Shown: positions 49,154-58,870, numbered from the stretch's first letter. The stretch: 59,601 nt of DNA from an uncultured Coriobacteriaceae bacterium (GCA_949287085.1 CASEER010000007.1:1-59601); one strand, 5' to 3'. Notes: generated from the sequence alone by a model not told the origin. Translations and numbers: made by a program.

Positions 49154-50923
49154 CTAACGTTTCCCGCGAGAGTTCCGCCAGATCTCGCGCCCCAGCATGA
49201 GCGCCAAAATGAGCGCCGACAAATAGCCCAAGAAACCGATGATGGGGATGCCAAAAATAACGGGTTGAATGCGCGCGTAGTAGACCACCGACGAGCCAAT
49301 AAACAGGCCAGCAACGACGATGGCCATCGACGCGCGGTCCACAATGCCGCCCACGCGGCGCAGCACCTCGTCCGAACCCATGAGCTCGGTGTTCACCTTA
49401 AGCTGCCCGCGCGTGAGCATGCGGCTCGCCAGCCCCAGATACTCCGCCGTTTGCAGCGACCCCTTAGCTGCCCGGACCGACCCCGTGGCAAGCTCTTCCA
49501 CCAGCTCGCGCACCCGCTCGTACGAGCTCTTCTCGTGCGCGATGTGCTGCTGGATGATCTCGATCATATTGACGTCGGGCATGTACTCCGAAAGCAGCCC
49601 CTCGAGCGTCACCATGCCGCGCGCAAACATGGTCACCACGGGCGGCAGTTCGATGTTGTTCTTACGCGCCAGGTTAATGAGCGCGGTCAAAAAGCGCCCG
49701 ATGTCGAGGTCCCTCAGATTGCTCCCGCCAAAGTCCTGCACGATATAGTCAAGATCCGTCAAGAACGCCGTATGGTCGATGGCCGCCGTATCGCCGCGCG
49801 AAATGGCAAAGCGCATAAACGAATCCTTGAGCTTGGGCACATCGTTTTCGGCCACCGCGAAGATGATGTCCTTCACCACGCCGCGATCGTGCGACGACAT
49901 GCGGCCAACAATGCCCAGGTCAATGAAGTAGATAACCCCGCCCGACAGGATGATGTTGCCCGCATGGGGGTCAGCGTGAAAAAAGCCGTCGTCGAGCACC
50001 TGCGTGGCGTAGTCGTCCACGATTTGCTCGCCGATGTCTTTGAGCTTATAGCCTGCGCGCACGAGCTCCGCCGGCTCTGAGATCGAGATGCCCTCGATGT
50101 AGTCCATGACCACCACATGCTCCGTGCAGAGGTCCATGTACGAGCGCGGGCACGAGATTCCGGGCGTGTGCTTGTGGAACGCATAGAACTCATCGAGGTT
50201 GCGCGCCTCGGCCAAAAAGTTGGTCTCTTCGCGGAAGGAACGCCAGAGCTCCTCCACCACCTCGCCCAAGTCGATGATCTGCTCGGTTTTGATAAGGCGC
50301 GTGGCCAGGCGCGCGAGCGAGCGCATGATATCGATGTCCTGCGCCATGACCTGCTGCGCACCGGGGCGCTGCACCTTGACGGCAACGTCCTCGCCGGTAA
50401 CCAGGCGCGCGCGGTGCACCTGCGCAAGCGAGGCACTGCCAAGCGGGTTGGGATCGATGGCGTCAAATAGCTCGCCGAGCTTCTTGCCGTACTCGGCCTC
50501 CAGGCACTCAAGCACCACCGGGTAGGGCACCGGGTCGGCCTCGGTGCGCAGATAGCGCAGCTCGTCGCAGTAGCGCTGCGGCAAAATCTCGGAACGGTTG
50601 GATAGGATCTGCCCCATTTTGACAAACATGGGGCCCAGCTCTTCGAGCATGTGGCGCAGCCGCACCGGCGTGATGTTCTTCCACACCTCGTACTTGCGCG
50701 CAATATGGAAGATCTGCGCGATGCGGCGGCGCTTGCCCGTCAGCGTGAGCTGGTACTTATCGGCATCCGCCATCGCCTCGGGCTCTTCGGGCACCTCGTC
50801 AACCGCGCGTTCGCGCTTGAAGCTCGTTCGCGATGGGCCGTAGGCGAGCTCTTCATCGCGCAACGACTCGTCGGGAACGAGCGGTTCGGTCGGTGGGGTG
50901 TTGGTGTTCGTGCCGAAGTTCAT
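49154..50923 (-). CDS. UbiB/ABC1 (AarF) family atypical kinase
   Basis: The 589-residue protein shows the family motifs in order: KxGQ in FVKMGQILSNRSEILP, Ala-rich SASLAQVHRA, VAVKVQRPG with the ATP-binding Lys, MDYIEGI, HADPHAGNI and FIDLGIVGRMS. A C-terminal pair of hydrophobic helices (AIVVAGLFIGSSVVYYARIQ, LGYLSALILALMLG) anchors it to the membrane. It assists isoprenoid quinone synthesis or lipid homeostasis; Coriobacteria make menaquinones. The phasin-like gene lies 18 nt upstream in the same operon. Confidence 0.93.
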   Translation of the reverse strand: MNFGTNTNTPPTEPLVPDESLRDEELAYGPSRTSFKRERAVDEVPEEPEAMADADKYQLTLTGKRRRIAQIFHIARKYEVWKNITPVRLRHMLEELGPMFVKMGQILSNRSEILPQRYCDELRYLRTEADPVPYPVVLECLEAEYGKKLGELFDAIDPNPLGSASLAQVHRARLVTGEDVAVKVQRPGAQQVMAQDIDIMRSLARLATRLIKTEQIIDLGEVVEELWRSFREETNFLAEARNLDEFYAFHKHTPGISCPRSYMDLCTEHVVVMDYIEGISISEPAELVRAGYKLKDIGEQIVDDYATQVLDDGFFHADPHAGNIILSGGVIYFIDLGIVGRMSSHDRGVVKDIIFAVAENDVPKLKDSFMRFAISRGDTAAIDHTAFLTDLDYIVQDFGGSNLRDLDIGRFLTALINLARKNNIELPPVVTMFARGMVTLEGLLSEYMPDVNMIEIIQQHIAHEKSSYERVRELVEELATGSVRAAKGSLQTAEYLGLASRMLTRGQLKVNTELMGSDEVLRRVGGIVDRASMAIVVAGLFIGSSVVYYARIQPVIFGIPIIGFLGYLSALILALMLGREIWRNSRGKR

Positions 50924-50941
50924 GACGGATAGTCGCCTTCG

Positions 50942-51391
50942 TTACTGTTCGTCGTCCGCGGTGGCCGCATCGGCCGGCGCGGCATCTGCCGCCGCGTCTT
51001 CATCCGGCTCGACGGTCTCAACGGGAACGTTAACGGCTGCCGTGGGCACCGCATCCACGAGCTCGGTCACATGGGCCACAAACGCAGCGCGCTCGGGCGT
51101 GGTCAGCGGGCGGACGCGCGCCACGATCAGCTCGTCCAGCACGCGCTCGGCTACGGTGGCCCCCTGCGAGGCCAAGCGCTCGGCCGCATCGTTGGCCATG
51201 CCGCCCGCCTGCTTAAACGCATCGGTCACCGAACGGCCCAGGTCGCTTTGCGCCGCCTCGTCGCGTGCCTGCGCCCCCCGGGCGCTCAGCTCGTCAACAA
51301 ACTCCTTGCCCTTGTCTGCCGCCATGGCAGCAGCGCCCAGGCTTACGTTCACCATGTTGGTAACAAGCTCTTCAAATGATGTCGTGGCCAT
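50942..51391 (-). CDS. Phasin-like (PhaF-type) helical protein
   Basis: The ATG at 51391 follows AGGGAGGC and gives 149 residues. Residues 1-100 form long amphipathic helices (FEELVTNMVNVSLGAAAMAA, KGKEFVDELSARGAQARDEA) with few Pro or aromatic residues; the end is acidic Ala/Asp-rich. Such proteins are often found with UbiB kinases, as here, where the stop is 18 nt before ubiB. A role as a granule or membrane scaffold is inferred. Confidence 0.7.
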   Translation of the reverse strand: MATTSFEELVTNMVNVSLGAAAMAADKGKEFVDELSARGAQARDEAAQSDLGRSVTDAFKQAGGMANDAAERLASQGATVAERVLDELIVARVRPLTTPERAAFVAHVTELVDAVPTAAVNVPVETVEPDEDAAADAAPADAATADDEQ

Positions 51392-51593
51392 AATGCCTCC
51401 CTGGTTGGGCGGGCACGCAGCCGCCTGCGCGCCGCGTTTTCGTTGCTCCCCTTGTACCCCAAGCCACCCGTCGGTAGCCCCATGGTGCGGGTGGCACGCT
51501 TTAGATGCCCAAAGCTTACCGCCCGCGCCGGCACGCGCTACACCGCGCACGCATTGCCGCAAAGCTCAAGGGTGCGCGTTGGTGGTGCGCTTG

Positions 51594-53252
51594 CTACTCA
51601 CGCACGTTGTCGGACATGGCAAAGCTGTTTTTCATCGCGCAGCTCGTGGTGTAAAGCACCTTGCCCAGCAGCTCCTCCGTTGCGCGCTTGAGGTCTGCCG
51701 CAAGCGCCTCGTTTGCTGCAGCGAGCTTCTCCGACACCTCCGCGGGGGCGAGCCCGGCCACCGCGGCATCGGTATCGTGCAGCATCTTGTGGCCGAGCGC
51801 CGCCATCTTTTCCTGGTATGCCTCGACCGCCGCCGCGTTCTCGTGAAAGCGTGCATCGGCGAGCGCTGCAATGAGGCGGTTTGCCCAGTAGAAGCTCTCG
51901 CTTGTCACGCGCGCCGTCGTGTTGCCAAGGTAGGCGGGCAGCTCGTCCACATTGGCATAGAACGGCACCAGCGCGTTAAAGGGGTTGGAGCCAAAAGCCA
52001 TCCACTGCACAGCGCGGTACGCCTCGGGCACGTAGGGGCGCAGCTGGAGCACGGCGAGCTGACCGTTGCGGTTGATGCCAATGGGACGGTAGCGCCCGCG
52101 TGTAGCCGCGGACCCCTTGCTGCCGTAGGGGTCGAACGGCGTGCCCTCATAATGGGCCGAGAGCACCCACTTGACGTCTTCGATGGTGAGCTTGCGCTCC
52201 GGCACGCGGTCCCAAGGGATGTCGTCGTCCTCAGGGCCATAGGCGGCATGCGGGCCGTCCCACCCGTCGTGCGGGTTCAGGCAGCGCTGCATGTACCACG
52301 CGCGCGGCGTGTTGTACACATGGTCGCTCTCGCTGTGGCTTCCAAAGGCAGCCCGTGGGTTGAAAATGTCGCCGGCGAGCATACCGGCGCGCACGTCCTC
52401 AATGAGCGCGCGGAGATCGTCCGCATCCTCATCGGCAGCATCGACATCCTCCACCTCATCGGCTGCCATGTCCTCGAAATCGTCCACAAAGTCATCGTAG
52501 ATGCTGTCGAATGCCTCGGGGCGCATGAGGGTAAGGTCCAGATGGTGCTCGGCCATCCACGAGCGCAGGTCGGCGCTCGCCATGTGCTCGACCTGATCGC
52601 CCTCGGCGTCGGCAAGGTCAAAGTAATCAATGCCCAGCTGGTTGGGCATGGTCACATAGGCATCGTCGGGCACGCGCTTGGCAATCCAATGGTGGCCGCC
52701 AATGGTCTCAAGCCACCAGATCTCGTCAACGTCGCTAAACGCGACGCCGTTCATCTCGTAGGTACCGTACTGCTCCAGCAGGGCCCCCAAGCGCTTCACG
52801 CCATCACGCGCGCTCGTGATATAGGGAAGCACGAGCGTAACCATGTCCTCCTCGCCAATGCCGCCGGGGCGCGGCGGCACGTAGCCTTCCTCGCCCTCGG
52901 TGCCCTGCGCGGGTTGATATTCGACGAGCGGGTCGGCACCCAGCACGCGTGGATTCGAGGTGATGGTCTCGGTGGCGCTCATGCCCACGTTGAGCTCGTT
53001 GAAGCCCGCTTCCGCCCACGGACCGTGGCCGGGAATGGCATCGGGCACGGCCGTGTAGCGCAGGGGGTTGTCGGGCAGCTCGATAGTGAGATGGGAGGCC
53101 GTTGAGGTGTACGTGCGCGGCTGCTCGCTCGGCTGAACGACCGTCAGCCGCTTAGGTTCAAACTGACCATTGGGCGAATCTTCGTTACGGGCAACGATGG
53201 TCGAGCCGTCGTAGCTCGCCTTTTTACCAATCAGGATGGTCGTGCAGGCCAT
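51594..53252 (-). CDS. C69 family dipeptidase (PepD-like)
   Basis: The ATG at 53252 follows GAGGAGGACCT. The 552-residue protein starts MACTTILIGKKASYDGSTIV ARNEDS: Cys3 is the N-terminal nucleophile exposed by processing in this Ntn-hydrolase family. VNVGMSATETI-like ELNVGMSATETITSNPRVLG and WYMQRCLNPHD are other family blocks. An acidic insert of about 30 residues (EDMAADEVEDVDAADEDADD) near residue 250 is unusual. It cleaves dipeptides in peptide utilisation. No signal peptide, so cytoplasmic. Confidence 0.9.
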   Translation of the reverse strand: MACTTILIGKKASYDGSTIVARNEDSPNGQFEPKRLTVVQPSEQPRTYTSTASHLTIELPDNPLRYTAVPDAIPGHGPWAEAGFNELNVGMSATETITSNPRVLGADPLVEYQPAQGTEGEEGYVPPRPGGIGEEDMVTLVLPYITSARDGVKRLGALLEQYGTYEMNGVAFSDVDEIWWLETIGGHHWIAKRVPDDAYVTMPNQLGIDYFDLADAEGDQVEHMASADLRSWMAEHHLDLTLMRPEAFDSIYDDFVDDFEDMAADEVEDVDAADEDADDLRALIEDVRAGMLAGDIFNPRAAFGSHSESDHVYNTPRAWYMQRCLNPHDGWDGPHAAYGPEDDDIPWDRVPERKLTIEDVKWVLSAHYEGTPFDPYGSKGSAATRGRYRPIGINRNGQLAVLQLRPYVPEAYRAVQWMAFGSNPFNALVPFYANVDELPAYLGNTTARVTSESFYWANRLIAALADARFHENAAAVEAYQEKMAALGHKMLHDTDAAVAGLAPAEVSEKLAAANEALAADLKRATEELLGKVLYTTSCAMKNSFAMSDNVRE

Positions 53253-53453
53253 AGGTCCTCCTCGCATGAAAACTGTTGGGCCATGCGCGCCCATGCGGGG
53301 CTGCGCACCATCAGTGTAGCGCGGAAGCGCGCCCGCAGCGCTGACGGAAATCTCGGGCTGGAGAGGAGTTCTTAGGGGTATGATTGCACCTCGGTGCCCG
53401 CGCCCGCAGGCACGCTACCCGCTCCCGCGTGAGCGTAGAAAGAAAGGTACAGC

Positions 53454-53681
53454 ATGACCGGAACGATCAAGAAATCCTTCTTCCGTGAGAAGGGCTACGG
53501 TTTCATCGCGCCCGACGAAGCACCCGCCGATGGCACCAAGTCCGACGTCTTCGTGCACTTCAGCGCTATCCAGATGGACGGCTTCAAGACCCTCGACGAG
53601 GGCGATCGCGTTGAGTTTGAGGTCGGTCCGGGCAAGAAGCCGGGCGAGACCCAGGCGCTCAACGTGAGGAAGATCGCGTAG
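53454..53681 (+). CDS. Cold-shock protein (CspA family)
   Basis: The 75-residue OB-fold protein has RNP1 KGYGFI (14-19) and RNP2 VFVHFS (32-37). It follows AGAAAGGTAC. It binds single-stranded RNA. A hairpin 65 bp downstream ends the gene. The loop [12 protein letters not shown] between strands is a little longer than in E. coli CspA. Confidence 0.95.
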   Translation: MTGTIKKSFFREKGYGFIAPDEAPADGTKSDVFVHFSAIQMDGFKTLDEGDRVEFEVGPGKKPGETQALNVRKIA

Positions 53682-53745
53682 GAATCGCGCAGGCGCTTGC
53701 CTCCGGGCGCGCCGCTCTATCTATACGTCCATACTCAACCATTCC

Positions 53746-53817
53746 AGAAAGCCCCGGCAAAGCTGGGGCTTTCTGCAAAGCTGGGACATTCTTCAATGCT
53801 GGGGCTTTCTGCAAAGC
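53746..53817 (+). terminator. csp terminator hairpin with duplicated arm
   Basis: AGAAAGCCCC (53746-53755) pairs with GGGGCTTTCT (53765-53774). The right arm and its flank GCTGGGGCTTTCTGCAAAGC (53762-53781) recur identically at 53798-53817. The left arm can pair with either copy, giving two alternative hairpins. Confidence 0.75.
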
Positions 53818-53916
53818 CGCACGAAAACAAAACGGCGCCAAAAGCGCGGATGGAAAGGCCTGCGCACAAGCTCTGCGACGAACGGGTTGTGTCCAGCAGA
53901 GGCCTAAGACCGCGGG

Positions 53917-54996
53917 CTATGCAGCGGGCGGAGTCATGCCCAGGTGGTCGAAGGCGGCAGGGGTTGCCATGCGGCCCTGAGGCGTGCGGACGATGAGCCC
54001 CCGCTGCAGCAGGTACGGTTCGTACACGTCCTCGAGCGTCGAGGGGTCCTCGCCCACCGCGCTTGCCAGCGTGCTCAGGCCCACGGCCCTGCCATGGAAG
54101 GTTTGGGCGAGCGTCTCCAAGATGCGAATGTCCATCCAATCGAGGCCGAGCTCGTCGATCTCAAAGAACTCGAGCGCCTCGCGCGCGATGGGCAAATCGA
54201 TCGCCCCGCTCCCCCGTACCTGTGCATAGTCGCGCACCCGCTTGAGCAGGCGGTTGGCCAGGCGCGGCGTGCCGCGCGAGCGCGAGCCAATCTCAACTGC
54301 GGAATCATCGTCGATCGTCACGCCCAAAATGGACGCAGAGCGCTTCACGATCTGGGCGAGGTCTTCGACCGCGTAGTAATCCAAGCGGAACGAGATGCCA
54401 AAACGGTCGCGCAACGGACCGGTGAGCATGCCGGAACGGGTCGTGGCGCCCACGAGCGTGAAATGCGGAATCTCAAGCCTGATCGAGCGCGCAGCCGGCC
54501 CTTTGCCGATCACGATGTCGAGGGCAAAATCCTCCATCGCAGGATAGAGGATCTCCTCCACCGAACGATTGAGGCGATGGATCTCATCGATGAACAGCAC
54601 ATCGCCTGGCTGCAAGTTGGTGAGGATGGCCGCCAGATCGCCCGTGCGCTCGATAGCCGGACCAGAGGTGGTCTTGATCTGCGCGCCTAGCTCGTTGGCG
54701 AGCACCGTGGCGAGCGTCGTCTTGCCCAGACCCGGCGGGCCCGAAAAGATCACATGGTCGAGCGTCTCGCCGCGGCTCTGTGCCGCCTCAATCAGAATGC
54801 GCAGGCTCTGTTTAATGTGCTCCTGGCCGCAGTAATCGTCCAAGAGCTGCGGGCGCAGGCTCCGCTCCACATCAAGGTCGTCCGAGGTGAGGTTGCCCGT
54901 CACAAACCGGTCGCCGTGGACACCCGCCGTGGGCGCAGAGGCAGGCGCATGCTGCGGAACGTCCTGCCACACATCCTGTTCATCGGCTTCCCACAT
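53917..54996 (-). CDS. ruvB: Holliday junction branch migration helicase RuvB
   Basis: The 359-residue AAA+ ATPase has Walker [10 protein letters not shown], Walker [11 protein letters not shown], sensor [20 protein letters not shown] (including the Arg finger region) and the C-terminal winged helix. The N-terminal 40 residues up to [15 protein letters not shown] are a lengthened acidic lead. Its ATG overlaps the ruvA stop (TAATG). Confidence 0.97.
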   Translation of the reverse strand: MWEADEQDVWQDVPQHAPASAPTAGVHGDRFVTGNLTSDDLDVERSLRPQLLDDYCGQEHIKQSLRILIEAAQSRGETLDHVIFSGPPGLGKTTLATVLANELGAQIKTTSGPAIERTGDLAAILTNLQPGDVLFIDEIHRLNRSVEEILYPAMEDFALDIVIGKGPAARSIRLEIPHFTLVGATTRSGMLTGPLRDRFGISFRLDYYAVEDLAQIVKRSASILGVTIDDDSAVEIGSRSRGTPRLANRLLKRVRDYAQVRGSGAIDLPIAREALEFFEIDELGLDWMDIRILETLAQTFHGRAVGLSTLASAVGEDPSTLEDVYEPYLLQRGLIVRTPQGRMATPAAFDHLGMTPPAA

Positions 54997-55613
54997 TATG
55001 CATCCATCCCCAGTCGCTTAAGCGCTGCCGCCAGCAGGTCCTCAACCCGCATGTTCTCCCCATCATACCCATCGAGCGCCAAGTCGGTTTCCTGCGGGCT
55101 AAAGCCCATGGAGAGGAGCGCCGCCCGCGCATCATCGAGCGGCGAGGACGCAGCGTGCGCGAGCGGCAGCTGGCCGCGTGCGGGCACATCGGCCGCAGCA
55201 AGTCCGTGGTCCTTGGCGAGCGTGCCCTTGAGCTCCAAGATCAGACGCTGGGCAGTCTTTTTGCCCACGCCCGGCACCGCGGACATGCCGGCGGTGTCCT
55301 CGGCCATAACGATGGAGTAGATCTGCGAGACTGAATACTTGGAAAGCACGGCGAGCGCCAGACGCGGCCCCACGCTCGACACGGACACGAGCCGGTCGAA
55401 CATCGTGCGCTCCTCCACGGTGGCAAACCCAAAGAGCGCCACGGCATCGTTGCCCACGCGCATGCGGGTATACAGGCGCGCTTCCTCGCCGAGCGCCGGC
55501 AACGCGGCCGCCGTCATGCCCGAAATGCCCACCTCAAAGCCGATGCCCGACACATCGAGCACCGCAGTCGAAAGCGTCGCCTCCAGCAAGGTTCCATGCA
55601 GCTGAGCAATCAT
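54996..55613 (-). CDS. ruvA: Holliday junction-binding protein RuvA
   Basis: ATG at 55613 overlaps the ruvC stop by 4 bases (ATGA). The 205-residue product starts [20 protein letters not shown] (OB domain), has two helix-hairpin-helix motifs ([20 protein letters not shown] and [20 protein letters not shown]) and a C-terminal UBA-like domain contacting RuvB ([19 protein letters not shown]). Confidence 0.97.
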   Translation of the reverse strand: MIAQLHGTLLEATLSTAVLDVSGIGFEVGISGMTAAALPALGEEARLYTRMRVGNDAVALFGFATVEERTMFDRLVSVSSVGPRLALAVLSKYSVSQIYSIVMAEDTAGMSAVPGVGKKTAQRLILELKGTLAKDHGLAAADVPARGQLPLAHAASSPLDDARAALLSMGFSPQETDLALDGYDGENMRVEDLLAAALKRLGMDA

Positions 55614-56134
55614 GCGTAGGGGTTTCCCTTCTCTTTGATGTAGGCGCCGTTGGTGGCAGCGGCCGTGCGCCACAGGTTGGCATGGCAAATGGCGCAGGCC
55701 AACGCGTCCGCCGCGTGGTCGGGCTTGGGGTCGTGGTCCAGGTGCAGGAGGTTCCGCACCATATAGGTCACCTGCCGCTTGTCCGCGGCGCCGGTGCCCA
55801 CGACCGCCTGCTTGATCTGCATGGGGGTGTACTCCCCCACTTCAACGCCTGCAAGCGAGCACGCCACGAGCGCCGCCCCGCGCGCATGGGCCGTAGGGAT
55901 GGCCGAGCGCACGTTAACGCCAAAGTAAATGCCCTCAACCGCAGCGGCATGCGGCTGGTACCGATCCACAACCGCCACCAGCTCGTCAACAATGCGGCGT
56001 AGGCGGGTTGCCAGGTCCGTATCGGTCGTTGTATGGATGCACCCGTATGCCCGGCATCGGCATGCGCCCCGTCGCTCCTCAACAACGCCCCAGCCGGTAT
56101 TTGCCAGCCCGGGGTCAATGCCCAGAACGACCAT
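55610..56134 (-). CDS. ruvC: Crossover junction endodeoxyribonuclease RuvC
   Basis: The ATG at 56134 follows GGGAGGAGG and gives 174 residues. The RNase H-fold acidic residues are in MVVLGIDPGLANTGWGVV (Asp7), AAVEGIYFGVNVRSA (Glu) and PDHAADALACAICHA (two Asp). It resolves Holliday junctions and heads the ruvCAB operon; the NadE-like gene ends 110 bp upstream. Confidence 0.96.
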   Translation of the reverse strand: MVVLGIDPGLANTGWGVVEERRGACRCRAYGCIHTTTDTDLATRLRRIVDELVAVVDRYQPHAAAVEGIYFGVNVRSAIPTAHARGAALVACSLAGVEVGEYTPMQIKQAVVGTGAADKRQVTYMVRNLLHLDHDPKPDHAADALACAICHANLWRTAAATNGAYIKEKGNPYA

Positions 56135-56243
56135 AGCGCCTCCTCCCGCTGCCGCAGCACGCGACCCCGCGCCGCACCATAAACGAACATCTGTTCTTAG
56201 AGCATACCATAGAACGCACGTTTGCGCGTTTGCATTTTTGCGC

Positions 56244-58247
56244 CTAGTTTTGCGCGAAGAACGAGAACCCGTGGGACCCCGGCGTACCCGGGCCTCCGCC
56301 CGCGGAACCGCCAGCGCCACTGCCTTCGAACATGCCGCGTAGCGCCTGCTGAACCTGGTCTTCAAGCTGTGGCAACTTGCTTCCCAACTGCTCGCGGCCC
56401 TCGTCGGTGCTCATAGCCTCAAGCTGCTCGGGCGTTATGCCCAAAAGGCTGCTTACAAAGCTCATGACCTCGTTGCGCATGCGCGCGCCGGCCTCTTCGC
56501 CGCGCTGCTCGGCCCGCTCTATGGTTGCCCGCGCCACGTCCTCCAGGTCAACGGGTTCCATCCCATGACGGCCCATATCCGACCATGCCAGATCGGCCGG
56601 CCATGCGCGCTCCTCAAACGATCGTGCTGAGACCGCAGGCACCCGCGGCAACGTGCGCCGCGCCGCCTCGCCGCGCCGAACGAGCATGAGCAGCAGCGCC
56701 ACGACATTGGGCCGCGTGCTTGCGAGCGGAATGTCCTCAAACGGCACGCCGCGGTCAACATGCGCTTCAAGCACACCGTCGATTTGGCTCGGCTCAAGCG
56801 ACGCCAGCAGCTCGCACATCTGCTGCGCATAGGCCGGTCGCGCCGCCTCGAGCGACGCCGCACGCTCCTCGAGCTGTGCGAGGTACGCCTGCACGCCGCG
56901 CAAGCTCACCAGCCCCGCCGGCACCGCTGCGCCCGCCCGGTTGCGCATGCGCGCCACAAACTCAAGCGCCGTTAGATACACATCGCCAAAGGGCGCGACC
57001 TCACCGGCCACACTGCCCGCGAGCCCATGCGGCGCCAAGGCATAATCCGTTTTGGTAAGCGAGCTCACCGGCAGCGCGTGCTCGGCATGAGCCACCTCGT
57101 CCAGGTACAGCTGGGCCAGGTGCGCCGAGGTGCGCGCGGCCTCCGCTGCCGCAGCAGGTGTTGGCGCCTGCCACGTATCGCGGTCAAACAGGAGCGCGGC
57201 ATCGGGCTCGGTACGCTCGACCAGCCTTATATGCAGCGCATCGGCAAGCTTGCGCACGCGGGCCGTACGCTCGCGCTCGGCCGCATCCTGCGCCGGTGTG
57301 AGCGCATGCGCGCGCGCAATAAGCAGGCCCACCACGTTGCGTGGGCCAAATGCATCGACGCAAAGCGCCGCCGTCAGCGAGCTCGGCAGATCGCCCTCGA
57401 GCACCAAGGCCGCCCGCGCGGTGCCCTGCGCAGCCGCCTCGTCAACCAGCCCCAGCCTCAGCGCGTTCCACAGCCATTCGGTTCGCTCGAACCGCGGCAG
57501 CTCGTGGTCTTCAAGGCACGGCAGCGTCATGCCGCGCTGCACATCTTGCACCAGCAGGGCTTCCTCAAAGCACGGGGCCGCCGCCACCACGCGCCCGCAA
57601 TCGTCCATCACAAACGAACCGCCCGCAAAGAGCGCGCGGTCGTACGAGCCCACCGGGGCCACGCACGCAAGCCACACGCTCCGCTTGGTGACCGCGGGCC
57701 TAAAGTAATCGTCGGCAATGGCCGCCACCGCGCTGGTTTCGGCCTGCGTTATGTCGAGCGGACTCGTCTGGAAATAGATAACCAGGTCGCAGCCGGGCGG
57801 CAGCTGGTCGCCGATGCGCTCGGCGTCGAGTGCCACCGCGCAGCGCACCCCATCGACGTCAAAGACGGGCGTGAGCCATGCGTCATCCTCGCCCGTCTGC
57901 GCACGCCGAAACGCCAGCAAGGTGCGGAGCGGCACCACGTTGCCCTCTTTGAGCAAGAAGAGCTCAAACACCGGCGCGCCCTGAAACGACGCAAAGGCCG
58001 GCACGAGCGCCATCATGCCCAGCCGCTCAAGCCGATGCGCCATGCCCTCCAAGCTGGTGATCAGGTCGTGCACGTAATTGGTTTCTTCAACGAGCGGCGT
58101 TGGCGTAGCGCCGGCAAAGAGCGGCATCGACGTGCAGAGCAATCGCGCGCCCTGCTCGTGCGCAAGCACCGCCTGGCTTTCAATCCGGGCGCAAATGGCC
58201 TCGATGTCGCCCAGGCGCATATCAATCTGCGCAATCGCTATGTTCAT
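56244..58247 (-). CDS. NAD synthetase (NadE)-like protein with degenerate active sites
   Basis: The 667-residue protein follows the two-domain plan of glutamine-dependent NAD synthetase. The nitrilase half (1-240) has SMPLFAG where PELxLxGY with the catalytic Glu is expected (Met41), and VALDAERIGDQLPPGCDLVI in place of the catalytic CED loop. The synthetase half has VLEGDLPSSLTAALCVDAFG (residues 282-301) where VLGLSGGIDSALTAALAxDA is standard: the ATP-binding SGGxDS has become EGDLPS. Later GSVAGEVAPFGDVYLTALEF still matches the family. A helical C-terminal part with a Gly-rich tail ending FSFFAQN is extra. It is intact and well expressed by its codon pattern, so probably a pseudoenzyme. 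Confidence 0.8.
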   Translation of the reverse strand: MNIAIAQIDMRLGDIEAICARIESQAVLAHEQGARLLCTSMPLFAGATPTPLVEETNYVHDLITSLEGMAHRLERLGMMALVPAFASFQGAPVFELFLLKEGNVVPLRTLLAFRRAQTGEDDAWLTPVFDVDGVRCAVALDAERIGDQLPPGCDLVIYFQTSPLDITQAETSAVAAIADDYFRPAVTKRSVWLACVAPVGSYDRALFAGGSFVMDDCGRVVAAAPCFEEALLVQDVQRGMTLPCLEDHELPRFERTEWLWNALRLGLVDEAAAQGTARAALVLEGDLPSSLTAALCVDAFGPRNVVGLLIARAHALTPAQDAAERERTARVRKLADALHIRLVERTEPDAALLFDRDTWQAPTPAAAAEAARTSAHLAQLYLDEVAHAEHALPVSSLTKTDYALAPHGLAGSVAGEVAPFGDVYLTALEFVARMRNRAGAAVPAGLVSLRGVQAYLAQLEERAASLEAARPAYAQQMCELLASLEPSQIDGVLEAHVDRGVPFEDIPLASTRPNVVALLLMLVRRGEAARRTLPRVPAVSARSFEERAWPADLAWSDMGRHGMEPVDLEDVARATIERAEQRGEEAGARMRNEVMSFVSSLLGITPEQLEAMSTDEGREQLGSKLPQLEDQVQQALRGMFEGSGAGGSAGGGPGTPGSHGFSFFAQN

Positions 58248-58433
58248 GGGCCGCGCCCCCTTTTCTGTTCCGCATCATGCTCGCCGCCCTGCTGGCAACC
58301 GGTTGGCCGCCTGCGCAACCGCGCGTCAGCGTCATCGCGCGGCGCGATCACGACTGCGCCGCTCGCCACCGCTCCGCTGCCTGCGCTCGGCCGCAGCCAC
58401 CAGCACTGCCCTTAAGTATCTCATGGTATGCCA

Positions 58434-58461
58434 AACAGGGTCGCCCGCAGACGACCCTGTT
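58434..58461 (-). terminator. Stem-loop after the superoxide reductase gene
   Basis: AACAGGGTCG and CGACCCTGTT are perfect 10-bp arms over an 8-nt loop. On the minus strand TTTGG follows, so termination is plausible though the U-run is short. The rest of the 260-bp gap to the NadE-like gene shows nothing. Confidence 0.65.
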
Positions 58462-58507
58462 CATGTCTGTGCCATCGGGCGCAGCTATAAGGTGCAGAGC
58501 TAACCGC

Positions 58508-58870
58508 TTAGAACTCCGCCTTCCACAAGCCGTGCAGGTTGCAATAGGCATACACCGTACCCGACTTTACGCCACCCGGGAAGAACGTCACCGGGCTCTG
58601 ACCGGGCTTGAGGTGGTGCACCTCTAGGCGGTCGCCCGCCTCAAGCGCGATCCACTGAATGTAGTGCGCGGTCTCCATGGGGTGCTCGGTCTCGCCCACG
58701 GTCACCTGAATCAGGCGGCCGTCGTGCTGAATGTCGACCACCGGGACGTGCTTTTCGGTCGCGGCATCGGTGGTGTTGGCCTCCAGCGCGGTGTAGCCCG
58801 CGGGCGCCGGCGTCTCTACCTGCAGGGCAGCCAAAAACTTGTCGTTTTCATCTTTAAAAAACGTAGCCAT
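58508..58870 (-). CDS. Superoxide reductase (desulfoferrodoxin/neelaredoxin type)
   Basis: The ATG at 58870 follows GGAGGCACGT and gives 120 residues. The iron centre ligands are His41 (TEKHVPVV), His63 (EHPMETAH), His69, Cys110 and His113 (YCNLHGLW). Lys40 and Glu39 next to His41 are the proton-donor residues. It lacks the N-terminal rubredoxin-like iron domain, so it is the class without center I. It reduces superoxide to peroxide using rubredoxin or similar donors. Confidence 0.93.
   Translation of the reverse strand: MATFFKDENDKFLAALQVETPAPAGYTALEANTTDAATEKHVPVVDIQHDGRLIQVTVGETEHPMETAHYIQWIALEAGDRLEVHHLKPGQSPVTFFPGGVKSGTVYAYCNLHGLWKAEF

Noticed and set aside
50898..53105. A 735-codon plus-strand open frame
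   Set aside because: It lies opposite ubiB, the phasin-like gene and the C69 dipeptidase, all with clear motifs and ribosome sites. Long antisense frames are common in high-GC DNA; this one has no domain or start site.
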